Part shown: piece by piece, positions 1-6,839 of the stretch
Layout: each line of letters begins with the position of its first letter
Numbering within the stretch: position 1 is the stretch's first letter
NCBI GenBank assembly: GCA_028714935.1
Contig: JAQTLJ010000002.1
Coordinates: 1 to 19,190 of the forward strand
Direction of reading: 5' to 3'
Source: Candidatus Margulisiibacteriota bacterium
GTDB lineage: Bacteria > Margulisbacteria > WOR-1 > O2-12-FULL-45-9
Length of the DNA: 19,190 bases
Program-made: the position numbers and the translations under genes
Notes under the pieces: model-generated
What the model was told of the DNA's origin: nothing
The model's input: the letters and a program-made list of their open reading frames with translations, nothing else
The model's database searches: none

Positions 1-1
1 C

Positions 2-1024
2 AATGAGTCGGTCAGGATCAGCCGCGGTTGGGTCGGCAAGCATTTTGGCGAAGTGGTTTATGAGGAGCGCAAGAGCGAAATGGGGCAATCAGGGTTTGAC
101 CACTGGAAAGCGCTAGCCGAGTTCTCCGGCGAGGTCATGGCTGATATGGTCCGGGAAAGGAATATCCAGGTGGTGACCGATCCGGAGCGCGATAAGCGCT
201 GTTTCCGCGACGGAAGACTGGTTTCCCAGAACCCTTTTATCCTGGTCCCCGAACTGGTTAACGGCGAATTGAGAGGGGCTTATAAATTGGATTTTCATAC
301 CGGTGAACTGGAGTGCGGAGAGCTTGAACAGGCGTTTATTGACGCCTTGCTCGAAGTGGTTGATGTATCCAAGGCCAAGTGCTTGGCGGTATCCCTATCC
401 GAAGATTTTAGTCAATACGCGACCGAAGATGAAGTGATCAATTGGGCGCTGGTGCTGATGACCGGGGGAGGGTTTTCTGACATGCCGCGGTATGCGGCCG
501 AAACCAACCGGGCGGCGCTTTTCCTTGCCAACGAAGCGGGAGAACTTTTCGGGAAACAGGCGATCGGCGATATTTCAAACACTGAGTTCGCTTCAAAGAT
601 CGACGACATGAGCAAGTATATTTATAAGGAAGGCGTCCAGAAATTTTTACGAAGATATGATCAGAGCCAGGGACGCCTGAACCTTCATATCGCGGGCAAG
701 ATAATTGGCCCGAATTTAATCCATGCTCCGATCAGAGTTGAGCACGGAATAGATATTTTTGATCACACTTTATTTAACGGCGCTTTCGATGCCCGCAAGC
801 TCCGGCAGTTGAAGGGCGCGGTGGAGGAATTATTCGCATTTAAAGGCAAGAATATCGATAATTATATGCTGCTGCCGGTAAAAGGACGGGATGGTAATTT
901 TTACGGCATGGTTTATGTTGATAACGCCTTCTCTGACAAACCGCTTTTCCCGGAAAAGGATGTAGCGATCATTCAGGCTGCGGTCGAAAGGATCGCCGCC
1001 ATCCGCTCAGCCCGCCAAAAGTGA
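2..1024 (+). CDS. GAF-domain-like sensor protein (5' end outside window)
   Basis: The reading frame is open from the first bases of the window, so the gene probably starts upstream; a GTG at 53 is only an internal candidate. The last 75 or so residues look like the end of a GAF domain: a strand with LLPVKGRDG, then FYGMVYVDN, then a PLFPEKDVAIIQ helix. The middle part is an alpha/beta region I cannot assign, possibly a second, diverged GAF domain. No catalytic motif is seen. It ends 34 bases before a GAF-GGDEF gene on the same strand, so the two are probably cotranscribed and may act in one signalling pathway. The GAF call for the C-terminal end is fairly good; the ligand and role are unknown. 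Confidence 0.6.
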   Translation, partial: NESVRISRGWVGKHFGEVVYEERKSEMGQSGFDHWKALAEFSGEVMADMVRERNIQVVTDPERDKRCFRDGRLVSQNPFILVPELVNGELRGAYKLDFHTGELECGELEQAFIDALLEVVDVSKAKCLAVSLSEDFSQYATEDEVINWALVLMTGGGFSDMPRYAAETNRAALFLANEAGELFGKQAIGDISNTEFASKIDDMSKYIYKEGVQKFLRRYDQSQGRLNLHIAGKIIGPNLIHAPIRVEHGIDIFDHTLFNGAFDARKLRQLKGAVEELFAFKGKNIDNYMLLPVKGRDGNFYGMVYVDNAFSDKPLFPEKDVAIIQAAVERIAAIRSARQK

Positions 1025-1058
1025 AATTTTCCTTGTACTTTACCGATAAATAGGCAAG

Positions 1059-2630
1059 ATGACTTCCCGGATACCGCCTAGTATTATGCGAACCATTGAA
1101 CGGGTCACAGCCCGGGTGCTTGACCCGCGTGATGGCCGCCTGCTGAGCGCCAGACTAAGGGCGCTTATCCCAACGCATGAGTCCGGCAGTGTCCTGACGC
1201 CCACAGGCAAGATCAGTCCCGAATATGCGCGCCCCTTTGTTAGAAAATTCATTGAGGTCTTCGGTCTCCAGGGACATTTATCCGAAGAAGAGTTTTATCA
1301 AGGGCTTGTTGACGACAACGCAGTGGAAACCTCCGAGCCCAAAACGATCACCCCCCAGGACCTGTATGACGCGATGGTCAGGTCGGAGAAGCTGATTCAT
1401 GAGAAAGAGGAGGAAGTTTATAATTCCCGGTCTTATCGGAACAGGCAGGAAGCGCTGGCCAATGCTATTCATGACCTTCACCGGCTGGGGATCTCTGATA
1501 AGGAGCGCGCAGTCGCGCTGATCCGCTGTGTCGTTGACGGCCTGGGGTATACGGGCGTGCGCGGCTACGAGGTTGATCTTAAAACGGGGAGGTGGTCGGA
1601 GTTTCTTACTCACGGAACGCTGGTCGAATCACGTTTTAAAGATAACCCTGGCCAACCAGGAGAAAAGGAAGAAAAAAGATTCTTAATGAGACTGCTGCGG
1701 GGGGAAATGTCGAGAGGGCACATTACTGAAGATATAGAGAAAGGGTTCTATAAGTTTTTCCGGAACGGCCAGTGGGCTTGTCTGTATATCCCTAACCGGC
1801 AGGACTGCTATTTTGCCGATAGCGAAAGAGTGAAACTTGACCGGGAGAATTATCCAGGCGGCAACGTGGAAGAAATGATGTTCCTGACGTTGGGCGACCC
1901 GAAGAGCGGGAAAGTTAAAGTTTATCAAATCTCCAACTGGGGCAGGGAAGAACAACCCTTGGTCAAAGATTGGGAAGAGGATCTTCGGCTGCTGCGGGCG
2001 TTTGCGGAAGCGCTGGCCCTGACGGAAGAGAACCTGGCCCTGCATGAACAGGTGACCCAACTTTCCCGTACGGATTCTCTGACGAAATTGTGGACCCGCG
2101 GTTATTTTGAAGAAAAACTGGTCGAAGATATCAGGTTATCAAGCCGCCTGAAACATCCAGTGTCATTAATGATGATTGATATCGATCATTTTAAAAGCCT
2201 TAATGATGCGTACGGCCATCCTTTTGGCGATCTGGTTTTACGCCAGGTCTCACAAAAGATCAAAGAGCAGGTGCGCGATATTGATACTGTAGCCCGTTAC
2301 GGGGGAGAAGAAATTGTTATTATTCTGCCAGGCACCAATGGCACCGGCGAGAACGCCCGGATGGTGGCCGAGCGCGTCCGGAACGCGGTGGCCGAAATAG
2401 TGATTCCATTTGGCGATGAGAAGGTCGAGGTGAAAGTTAGCATCGGCGTAACGACCGCTCATCCAGCCGAAGCCGAAATAACAGCCAGGCTGATCGAAGA
2501 GCTGAAGGCCAGGGGACAGTTTGCCGCTGAGAAATTGCCGATCGTCAGATACGCCGACGAAGCTCTTTACCAGGCGAAAAGAGGCGGCCGGAACTGCGTT
2601 GTACTGGTAATGCCGCCGAAACAAGAATAA
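1059..2630 (+). CDS. Diguanylate cyclase with N-terminal GAF-like sensor (GGDEF protein)
   Basis: Predicted to make cyclic di-GMP from two GTP. Of 523 residues, about 130-330 form a GAF-like sensory region followed by a short linker helix, and about 335-515 form the GGDEF domain. It begins with TDSLTKLWTRGYFEE, has the metal/substrate segment MMIDIDHFKSLNDAYGH (Asp373, Asn382) and the active-site variant GGEEI at 415-419. An RxxD inhibitory site (RDID, 406-409) lies exactly five residues before GGEEI, so product inhibition is likely. There is an unusually long insertion at about 470-495 before the final RYADEALYQAKRGGRN motif. No membrane segment is evident, so it is probably cytoplasmic. The ATG at 1059 has only a weak ribosome binding site. 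Its upstream partner is a GAF-like protein; aroC follows from its own promoter. Confidence 0.9.
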   Translation: MTSRIPPSIMRTIERVTARVLDPRDGRLLSARLRALIPTHESGSVLTPTGKISPEYARPFVRKFIEVFGLQGHLSEEEFYQGLVDDNAVETSEPKTITPQDLYDAMVRSEKLIHEKEEEVYNSRSYRNRQEALANAIHDLHRLGISDKERAVALIRCVVDGLGYTGVRGYEVDLKTGRWSEFLTHGTLVESRFKDNPGQPGEKEEKRFLMRLLRGEMSRGHITEDIEKGFYKFFRNGQWACLYIPNRQDCYFADSERVKLDRENYPGGNVEEMMFLTLGDPKSGKVKVYQISNWGREEQPLVKDWEEDLRLLRAFAEALALTEENLALHEQVTQLSRTDSLTKLWTRGYFEEKLVEDIRLSSRLKHPVSLMMIDIDHFKSLNDAYGHPFGDLVLRQVSQKIKEQVRDIDTVARYGGEEIVIILPGTNGTGENARMVAERVRNAVAEIVIPFGDEKVEVKVSIGVTTAHPAEAEITARLIEELKARGQFAAEKLPIVRYADEALYQAKRGGRNCVVLVMPPKQE

Positions 2631-2642
2631 GATCGGCACTGG

Positions 2643-2671
2643 TTGCTGATCATTGCCTCTCATGTTATAAT
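2643..2671 (+). promoter_or_regulatory. Promoter of aroC, near-leaderless
   Basis: A -35 like TTGCTG (2643-2648) is separated by 17 bases from a perfect -10 TATAAT (2666-2671). Transcription would start at about 2678, only a few bases before the aroC ATG at 2681. No Shine-Dalgarno sequence precedes that ATG, which fits a leaderless or near-leaderless message. Confidence 0.7.
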
Positions 2672-2680
2672 TTCCTCACC

Positions 2681-3718
2681 ATGTTAAGATTTTTGACTGC
2701 TGGAGAATCCCACGGAAAAGCCCTTCTTGCCATTCTTGAAGGCTGCCCCGCCAACCTGCCGTTATCAGAAGATGATGTTAATCAGGAGCTGGCCAGGCGT
2801 CAGCAAGGCTATGGCCGGGGCGAGCGTATGAAGATCGAACAGGATAAAGCCGAGATCCTGTCCGGGATAAGGAACGGGAAAACGATCGGCAGCCCGATCG
2901 CCATCCAGATACCTAACCGCAGCACAGAATTTTTTGGGAAATCGATAACCGAGCTACGTCCCGGCCATGCTGACCTGGCAGGAGCACTCAAATATAACCA
3001 AAAAGATGTTAGAAATATCCTGGAGCGCGCTTCAGCCCGGGAAACCGCCGCCAAAGTTGCGGTCGGCGCAGTGCTGAAGAAACTTCTGGCAAAATTTAAG
3101 ATAAAAGTAGCCAGTAAAGTTATTCAAATTGGGAAAACACTTGAAGAAAACGAATGGGAAAAAACAATTGATAGAGCAAGAGATGAAGGCGACACATTAG
3201 GCGGGATCTTTGAAGTGATTGCCACCGGTGTCCCGGCTGGTTTGGGGAGCTATGTCCATTGGGATAGGCGGCTGGATGGCAATCTGGCTCGGGCGATAAT
3301 GGCGATCCCCGCGGTCAAAGGGGTTGAGATCGGGCTCGGCTTTCAAGTAGCTTCATTGCCTGGTTCTAAAGTACACGATGAGATCTTTTATGGCAAAGAA
3401 AAGGGCTTTTATCATAAGACCAATAATGCCGGTGGAATTGAGGGGGGGATCACGAACGGGGAACCGGTGGTTGTCCGCGCGGCGCTCAAGCCGATCGCGA
3501 CCCTGAAAAAACCGCTTAAATCGGTTGATCTGGTCACCAGAAAAGCCTGCGACGCGCTGGTTGAGCGCTCGGATGTCTGCGCGGTTGAGCCGGCCGCAGT
3601 GATCGGCGAAGCGGTGGTGGCGATCGAGATCGCCAAGGCCTTCCTGGATAAGTTTGGCGGTGATGCGATCGAGGACCTGACCGCTGCTTATCAGGCTTAC
3701 ATTTCCCGCCTTGATTGA
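2681..3718 (+). CDS. aroC: Chorismate synthase
   Basis: Converts 5-enolpyruvylshikimate 3-phosphate to chorismate, the last shared step of aromatic amino acid synthesis, using reduced FMN. The 345 residues match the family's usual length. The start MLRFLTAGESHGKAL carries the GESHG signature. Other conserved parts are RPGHADLAGALKYNQKDVRN, ERASARETAAKVAVGA, and the glycine-rich NNAGGIEGGITNGEPVVVRA followed by LKPIAT. All expected signatures are intact. The gene stands alone between the GGDEF gene and the rpsP operon, each with its own promoter. No other shikimate-pathway gene is in view. Confidence 0.97.
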   Translation: MLRFLTAGESHGKALLAILEGCPANLPLSEDDVNQELARRQQGYGRGERMKIEQDKAEILSGIRNGKTIGSPIAIQIPNRSTEFFGKSITELRPGHADLAGALKYNQKDVRNILERASARETAAKVAVGAVLKKLLAKFKIKVASKVIQIGKTLEENEWEKTIDRARDEGDTLGGIFEVIATGVPAGLGSYVHWDRRLDGNLARAIMAIPAVKGVEIGLGFQVASLPGSKVHDEIFYGKEKGFYHKTNNAGGIEGGITNGEPVVVRAALKPIATLKKPLKSVDLVTRKACDALVERSDVCAVEPAAVIGEAVVAIEIAKAFLDKFGGDAIEDLTAAYQAYISRLD

Positions 3719-3743
3719 CCTTGCCCGCCTGATTTGCTATAAT
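3715..3743 (+). promoter_or_regulatory. Strong promoter of the rpsP-khpA-ylqD-trmD operon
   Basis: TTGACC (3715-3720, five of six consensus) is followed after 17 bases by a perfect TATAAT (3738-3743). It overlaps the aroC stop codon. The predicted start near 3750 lies just before a perfect palindrome at 3753-3768. This is the best promoter match in the window, as expected for a ribosomal protein operon. Confidence 0.8.
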
Positions 3744-3752
3744 TTATCCGTT

Positions 3753-3768
3753 CCCAACAATTGTTGGG
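3753..3768. promoter_or_regulatory. Perfect 16-bp palindrome at the start of the rpsP leader
   Basis: CCCAACAATTGTTGGG is fully self-complementary and lies about 10 bases after the -10 box, at or just after the predicted transcription start. It could be a DNA operator or a small hairpin capping the 5' end of the message. It is too short and lacks the T-run to be a terminator. The function is inferred from position only. Confidence 0.45.
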
Positions 3769-3796
3769 TCGTTTAATTGAAAGGAGAAGTATTACT

Positions 3797-4171
3797 TTGG
3801 CAGCAAAAATCAAATTACAGAGAAAAGGGACAAAAAACCGCCCCTTCTACCGGGTGGTTGTTCAGGATGAATCCGAAGCGCCGAGAGGGAGAGTAGTCGA
3901 AATATTAGGTGAATATGACCCCCTGCAGGAACCCGCACTTTTTCAGGTTGACCGGGAAAAAACAACCGCCTGGATCGCTAAAGGGGCTGAGCCGACGGAA
4001 AAAGTAAGGATTCTTTTAGGAAAAGCCGGCATACTCCCGCCAATCGATGTTGCTTCGCTCCCAAAAAAGCGGGCGAAAGCGGAACAGAAGGCGGAAGCTG
4101 AAGCTAAACCAGAAGTTAAAGCTGAAGCAAAGCCTGCTGAAGCGGCGAAAGGAGGAGAGGCGCAAGCATGA
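3797..4171 (+). CDS. rpsP: 30S ribosomal protein S16
   Basis: Small-subunit ribosomal protein needed for 30S assembly. I chose the TTG at 3797, giving MAAKIKLQRKGTKNRPFYRV, because it matches the family start and has AAAGGAG about 10 bases upstream; a TTG at 3761 in the same frame would add an untypical extension inside the leader palindrome. The S16 core covers about residues 1-85 (RIVVVDE-like VVVQDESEAPRGRVVEILG, then EYDPLQEP). The last 35-40 residues are an Ala/Glu/Lys-rich low-complexity tail, so the 124-residue protein is longer than the usual 80-90. Its stop overlaps the khpA start (ATGA). Confidence 0.95.
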   Translation: MAAKIKLQRKGTKNRPFYRVVVQDESEAPRGRVVEILGEYDPLQEPALFQVDREKTTAWIAKGAEPTEKVRILLGKAGILPPIDVASLPKKRAKAEQKAEAEAKPEVKAEAKPAEAAKGGEAQA

Positions 4172-4428
4172 AAGAGCTTGTAGAATTCATTGTCAAAGCG
4201 CTGGTTGATAAGCCCGACCAGATAAGCGTCAAAGAAGTACTGGGCGAGAACCTCACCATTCTGGAGGTCCGGACCGCGCCGGAAGACGCTGGCAAAGTTA
4301 TCGGCCGGGAGGGGCGAATTGCGAATTCTATAAGAGCGATCGTGAAAGCAGCGGCCGCCAAGCAAGATAAGAAAGTGACCGTTGAGATCTTAACGGACGA
4401 AGGCAGTTCCGGCAAACAGCCGGTTTAA
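4168..4428 (+). CDS. khpA: KH-domain RNA-binding protein (YlqC/KhpA family)
   Basis: An 86-residue single KH-domain protein. The RNA-binding GxxG loop is seen in VIGREGRIANSIRAIVKAAA (GREG). Members of this family bind RNA, often together with a Jag/KhpB partner, and affect cell elongation and RNA stability in Gram-positive bacteria. The ATG overlaps the rpsP stop by four bases, so translation is probably coupled. Position directly after rpsP and before ylqD matches the Bacillus ylqC locus. Confidence 0.92.
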   Translation: MKELVEFIVKALVDKPDQISVKEVLGENLTILEVRTAPEDAGKVIGREGRIANSIRAIVKAAAAKQDKKVTVEILTDEGSSGKQPV

Positions 4429-4447
4429 TTTAAAAGGGGAGGAAAAA

Positions 4448-4876
4448 ATGGCAGAAAAAAAGCAATCGATCGAGATGAAAAGAGTCGTCATGGTTAAAGC
4501 GATCGTGACCGAAGGTTTTAAGGATAATCTGGTTAAAGAGCTGGAAAGGGCGATCAATAATATTGACAACCAATCAGCCCAGCTTGATGAAAGAAGCGAA
4601 TCATATCTTGAAAGTTTAAAAAAGAAGGGCTTGATGCAGAAGGCCGCCGCTTTTAAGCATCAGATGGACGAAGAAAAAGCCAAGCAGGCAGCCGCCAAAA
4701 CCGATCTGACGATGAAGATCGAAGAGGCAAAGAACCTGCAGCTCGGGACCGAATTTGTCCAGGGGCCGCTAGAGGGGCCGGTCGTGGTCCATGTGGGCGA
4801 CAACCTGTATAAAAAGGTCGGCGGGGCAGAGGTTATCGTCAAAGACGGCATTATCCAGGAGATCCGCGAATTATAA
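4448..4876 (+). CDS. ylqD: YlqD family protein
   Basis: A 142-residue protein of unknown function. The long charged helical middle (about residues 25-95, LVKELERAINNIDNQ through KIEEAKNL) is likely a coiled coil; a small beta-rich end follows (FVQGPLEGPVVVHVGDNLYKKVGG, ending VKDGIIQEIREL). This architecture and the place between khpA and trmD match YlqD of Firmicutes. A good ribosome binding site (AGGGGAGG) precedes the ATG. In Bacillus, rimM lies between ylqD and trmD; here it is absent and the ylqD stop overlaps the trmD start. The family call rests on context and pattern, not on a search. Confidence 0.8.
   Translation: MAEKKQSIEMKRVVMVKAIVTEGFKDNLVKELERAINNIDNQSAQLDERSESYLESLKKKGLMQKAAAFKHQMDEEKAKQAAAKTDLTMKIEEAKNLQLGTEFVQGPLEGPVVVHVGDNLYKKVGGAEVIVKDGIIQEIREL
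4857..4872 (+). promoter_or_regulatory. Shine-Dalgarno and AUU start codon of trmD
   Basis: AGGAG at 4857-4861 is followed by 8 bases and then ATT at 4870-4872. Starting there gives X-IIEILTLFPEMF, which aligns residue for residue with the TrmD start (M-x-I-D-x-L-T-L-F-P-E-M-F). Between the upstream in-frame stop at 4810-4812 and the ATG at 4903 there is no ATG, GTG or TTG in this frame. The ATT overlaps the end of ylqD (stop TAA at 4874-4876). Confidence 0.7.
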
Positions 4877-5595
4877 TCGAGATCCTTACATTATTCCCTG
4901 AAATGTTTCAGGGACCGCTGAATGAGAGTTTACTTAAAAAGGCCCAGTCAAAGGGCCTTTTAAGTTTAAAGGTCACTAACCTCCGCGATTTTACTACTGA
5001 TAAGCATAAGACCGCAGATGATACCCCTTATGGCGGGGGAGCTGGGATGGTCATGAAGGTTGAGCCGATAGCCAAAGCTATTTCAAAAGTCAAAAGTCAA
5101 AAGTCAAAAGTGATATCCCTTTGTCCAACCGGAAAGTTGTTAACCCAAGAGAAAATTAAATCTCTGGCAAAAGAAGAACACCTGGTTTTACTTTGCGGAC
5201 ATTACGAAGGAATCGATGAAAGAGTTAGAGGCTTGGTTGATGAAGAGGTATCGATCGGTGATTATGTCCTGACCGGCGGAGAGATCCCCGCCATGGTCCT
5301 GGTTGACGCGGTTGCCCGCCATATTCCGGGCGTAGTCAAAGAGGAAGAATCGGTTAAGAAAGATTCGTTTTATGAGGGGTTGCTGGACTATCCAAGTTAT
5401 ACCAAACCGGAGGAGTTTGAAGGAAGAAAAGTCCCAGAAGTTCTGCTGTCCGGGCATCACGCGGAGATCGACCGCTGGCGGCGCAAGGAAGCGCTCCGGC
5501 GCACTCTTTTCCGCCGACCTGATCTTTTGGCCGGGGCGGAACTTAATGCGGAAGATAGAAAGCTTTTACAGGAAATCATCGCGGAGCCCGAATAA
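4870..5595 (+). CDS. trmD: tRNA (guanine-N1)-methyltransferase TrmD
   Basis: Methylates G37 of tRNAs next to the anticodon using S-adenosylmethionine, preventing frameshifts. With the ATT start at 4870 the protein is 241 residues, the family's usual length. The first ATG (4903) would remove the first strand of the knotted SPOUT fold. Conserved segments include DDTPYGGGAGMVMKVEPI, LCGHYEGIDERV, and the knot motif EVSIGDYVLTGGEIPAMVLVDAVAR, then SHHAEI-like GHHAEIDRWRRKEAL. A loop at about residues 72-82 is encoded by four tandem copies of a 7-base unit (5084-5111). Last gene of the rpsP operon before the opposing NHL gene. Confidence 0.95.
   Translation: MIIEILTLFPEMFQGPLNESLLKKAQSKGLLSLKVTNLRDFTTDKHKTADDTPYGGGAGMVMKVEPIAKAISKVKSQKSKVISLCPTGKLLTQEKIKSLAKEEHLVLLCGHYEGIDERVRGLVDEEVSIGDYVLTGGEIPAMVLVDAVARHIPGVVKEEESVKKDSFYEGLLDYPSYTKPEEFEGRKVPEVLLSGHHAEIDRWRRKEALRRTLFRRPDLLAGAELNAEDRKLLQEIIAEPE
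5084..5111 (+). repeat. Four tandem copies of CAAAAGT inside trmD
   Basis: The unit CAAAAGT is repeated four times without error and encodes Lys/Ser/Gln/Val residues in a variable surface loop just before VISLCPTGK. Because the unit is 7 bases, gain or loss of one copy would shift the reading frame. Confidence 0.9.
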
Positions 5596-5628
5596 AAAAC
5601 AACCGGCTTGAAATGTTCAAGCCGGTTG
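5594..5628 (-). terminator. Intrinsic terminator of the NHL-repeat gene
   Basis: A 13-bp perfect stem (CAACCGGCTTGAA at 5600-5612 with its complement at 5616-5628) closes a 3-base loop. Read on the minus strand it is followed by six T, which overlap the trmD stop codon. It lies about 30 bases past the NHL gene stop. On the plus strand there is no T-run, so it is at best a weak terminator for trmD. Confidence 0.85.
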
Positions 5629-5658
5629 TCATAACAACAAGAAAGAATAATTAACTTT

Positions 5659-6633
5659 TTATTGTGGAATCGGGATTTGCACCTGTCTGAATTTTTGAAC
5701 TCCACCCGCATCGTTTACATACCTGATTGTGCTATATAATGCAATGCCACACGGATGGTCGAATCGACGGAAGGCCTTATAGCCATTCGTAATTGTGGCG
5801 CCCCAAGCAGTTATAAAATTCCCATCTTTATCTAGCTTTTGAATACGATTATTGCCAGTGTCACAAACGTATAAATTATCACCCGAACCGATCTTTATTG
5901 CAGCAGGAGCATTAAAAGACCCGTATCCCGATCCGGGTCGGCCAATCGTTTTAAGTAATGTGCCAGACCGCGAATATTTATAAATGCAAGAGGCATTCGC
6001 ATCAGCAACATAAATATCACCGTGCGAATCAACGGCTATCCCAGTAGGCTTGGATAGTTTTCCAAGGCCTATTTTCCTATAAAAGGGGTGTTGTATTTCT
6101 GCGACAATATATTTATCGCATGTCACATTGAGGCGATTGCCAGGACCTATTGCAATATAAGTTGGCGCCTTCAATGGAACGTTACCATTAGTGACGCCAT
6201 CAATCTTTCGCACAAGCTTTATCATCTGATTAGGTAAATTAGGATTAACTTTGTATTCGAGAACGTGATTATTTGAAACATCTGACAAAATCAGGTGGTT
6301 TTGCGAGTTAATGGCGACATCATATAAATATCCTGCATTAGTTGGTTTCCCAGTTGCATTATCGGCGTCCCCAATTTGCTTTCCGGAAGAATCGCAAACT
6401 GTAAAATTTGTCATATTCATAACATAAATATATTTTCCCGATTTATCTACAGCTAAATTTTTCCCTCCAAGTTGTCTTGGAGTATTATCAAATGCCAAAA
6501 CAAAGACCGGCGGAGCCTCTTTGGGTTGGATTTCTACCGCAACCGGATTTATTGCCGCGCCGGCAATAAGAGCGCCGATAAATAAAAACACGGCGACCAA
6601 TAAAAAGGGAATTGTTTTACTTATATTTTTCAT
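5659..6633 (-). CDS. Exported or membrane-anchored NHL-repeat beta-propeller protein
   Basis: 324 residues. The N-terminus (MKNISK, then a hydrophobic stretch to about residue 28 ending AGAAINP) is a signal peptide or anchor. The rest contains about five to six NHL-type repeats, best seen as LSKPTGIAVDSHGDIYVADA, NAPAAIKIGSGDNLYVCDTGNNRIQKL and DHPCGIALY, suggesting a six-bladed propeller outside the membrane. Such domains bind protein or carbohydrate ligands; no catalytic residues can be named. The ATG at 6633 has AAGGAG upstream. It runs against the flanking genes, interrupts an otherwise co-oriented trmD-methyltransferase-rplS cluster, and has visibly AT-richer codons than its neighbours, so it was probably inserted later. 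Its promoter spacer contains a nine-G run on its own strand. Confidence 0.8.
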   Translation of the reverse strand: MKNISKTIPFLLVAVFLFIGALIAGAAINPVAVEIQPKEAPPVFVLAFDNTPRQLGGKNLAVDKSGKYIYVMNMTNFTVCDSSGKQIGDADNATGKPTNAGYLYDVAINSQNHLILSDVSNNHVLEYKVNPNLPNQMIKLVRKIDGVTNGNVPLKAPTYIAIGPGNRLNVTCDKYIVAEIQHPFYRKIGLGKLSKPTGIAVDSHGDIYVADANASCIYKYSRSGTLLKTIGRPGSGYGSFNAPAAIKIGSGDNLYVCDTGNNRIQKLDKDGNFITAWGATITNGYKAFRRFDHPCGIALYSTIRYVNDAGGVQKFRQVQIPIPQ

Positions 6634-6744
6634 TGTTCCACACTCCTTTTTGGATGCAACAACCTTAATGTTTCTTCTAGGTGCACCCCCTTATTACAAA
6701 ATCTGTTTTGATCAAGGGATCGTGTCCCTTTGAGATGTATCAAT

Positions 6745-6771
6745 ATTATACCCCCCCCCACTTTTTTGCAA
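6745..6771 (-). promoter_or_regulatory. Promoter of the NHL gene with a homopolymer spacer
   Basis: On the minus strand TTGCAA (6766-6771) and TATAAT (6745-6750) are separated by 15 bases, nine of which are an unbroken G run (plus-strand C at 6751-6759). A 15-base spacer is short of the 17-base optimum; slippage by two bases would optimise it. The leader from about 6738 to 6634 can form at least one small hairpin (AAGGGA pairing with TCCCTT around 6715-6731). Confidence 0.55.
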
Positions 6772-6839
6772 GGGGAGCCGCAGTAAAAAGCGTGCTGAAG
6801 CTTGACAGGAAAATGAGATATAGTGTAAGTTGTCTTAAT

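Noticed and set aside
6634..6738. A cyclic-di-GMP or other riboswitch in the NHL leader
   Set aside because: The conserved core bases of the GEMM classes are not present; only simple hairpins are visible.
6681..6839. A 53-codon N-terminal extension of the SPOUT methyltransferase
   Set aside because: It would run through the NHL promoter and the C-run, has no similarity to the family, and the ATG at 6840 gives the normal family start.
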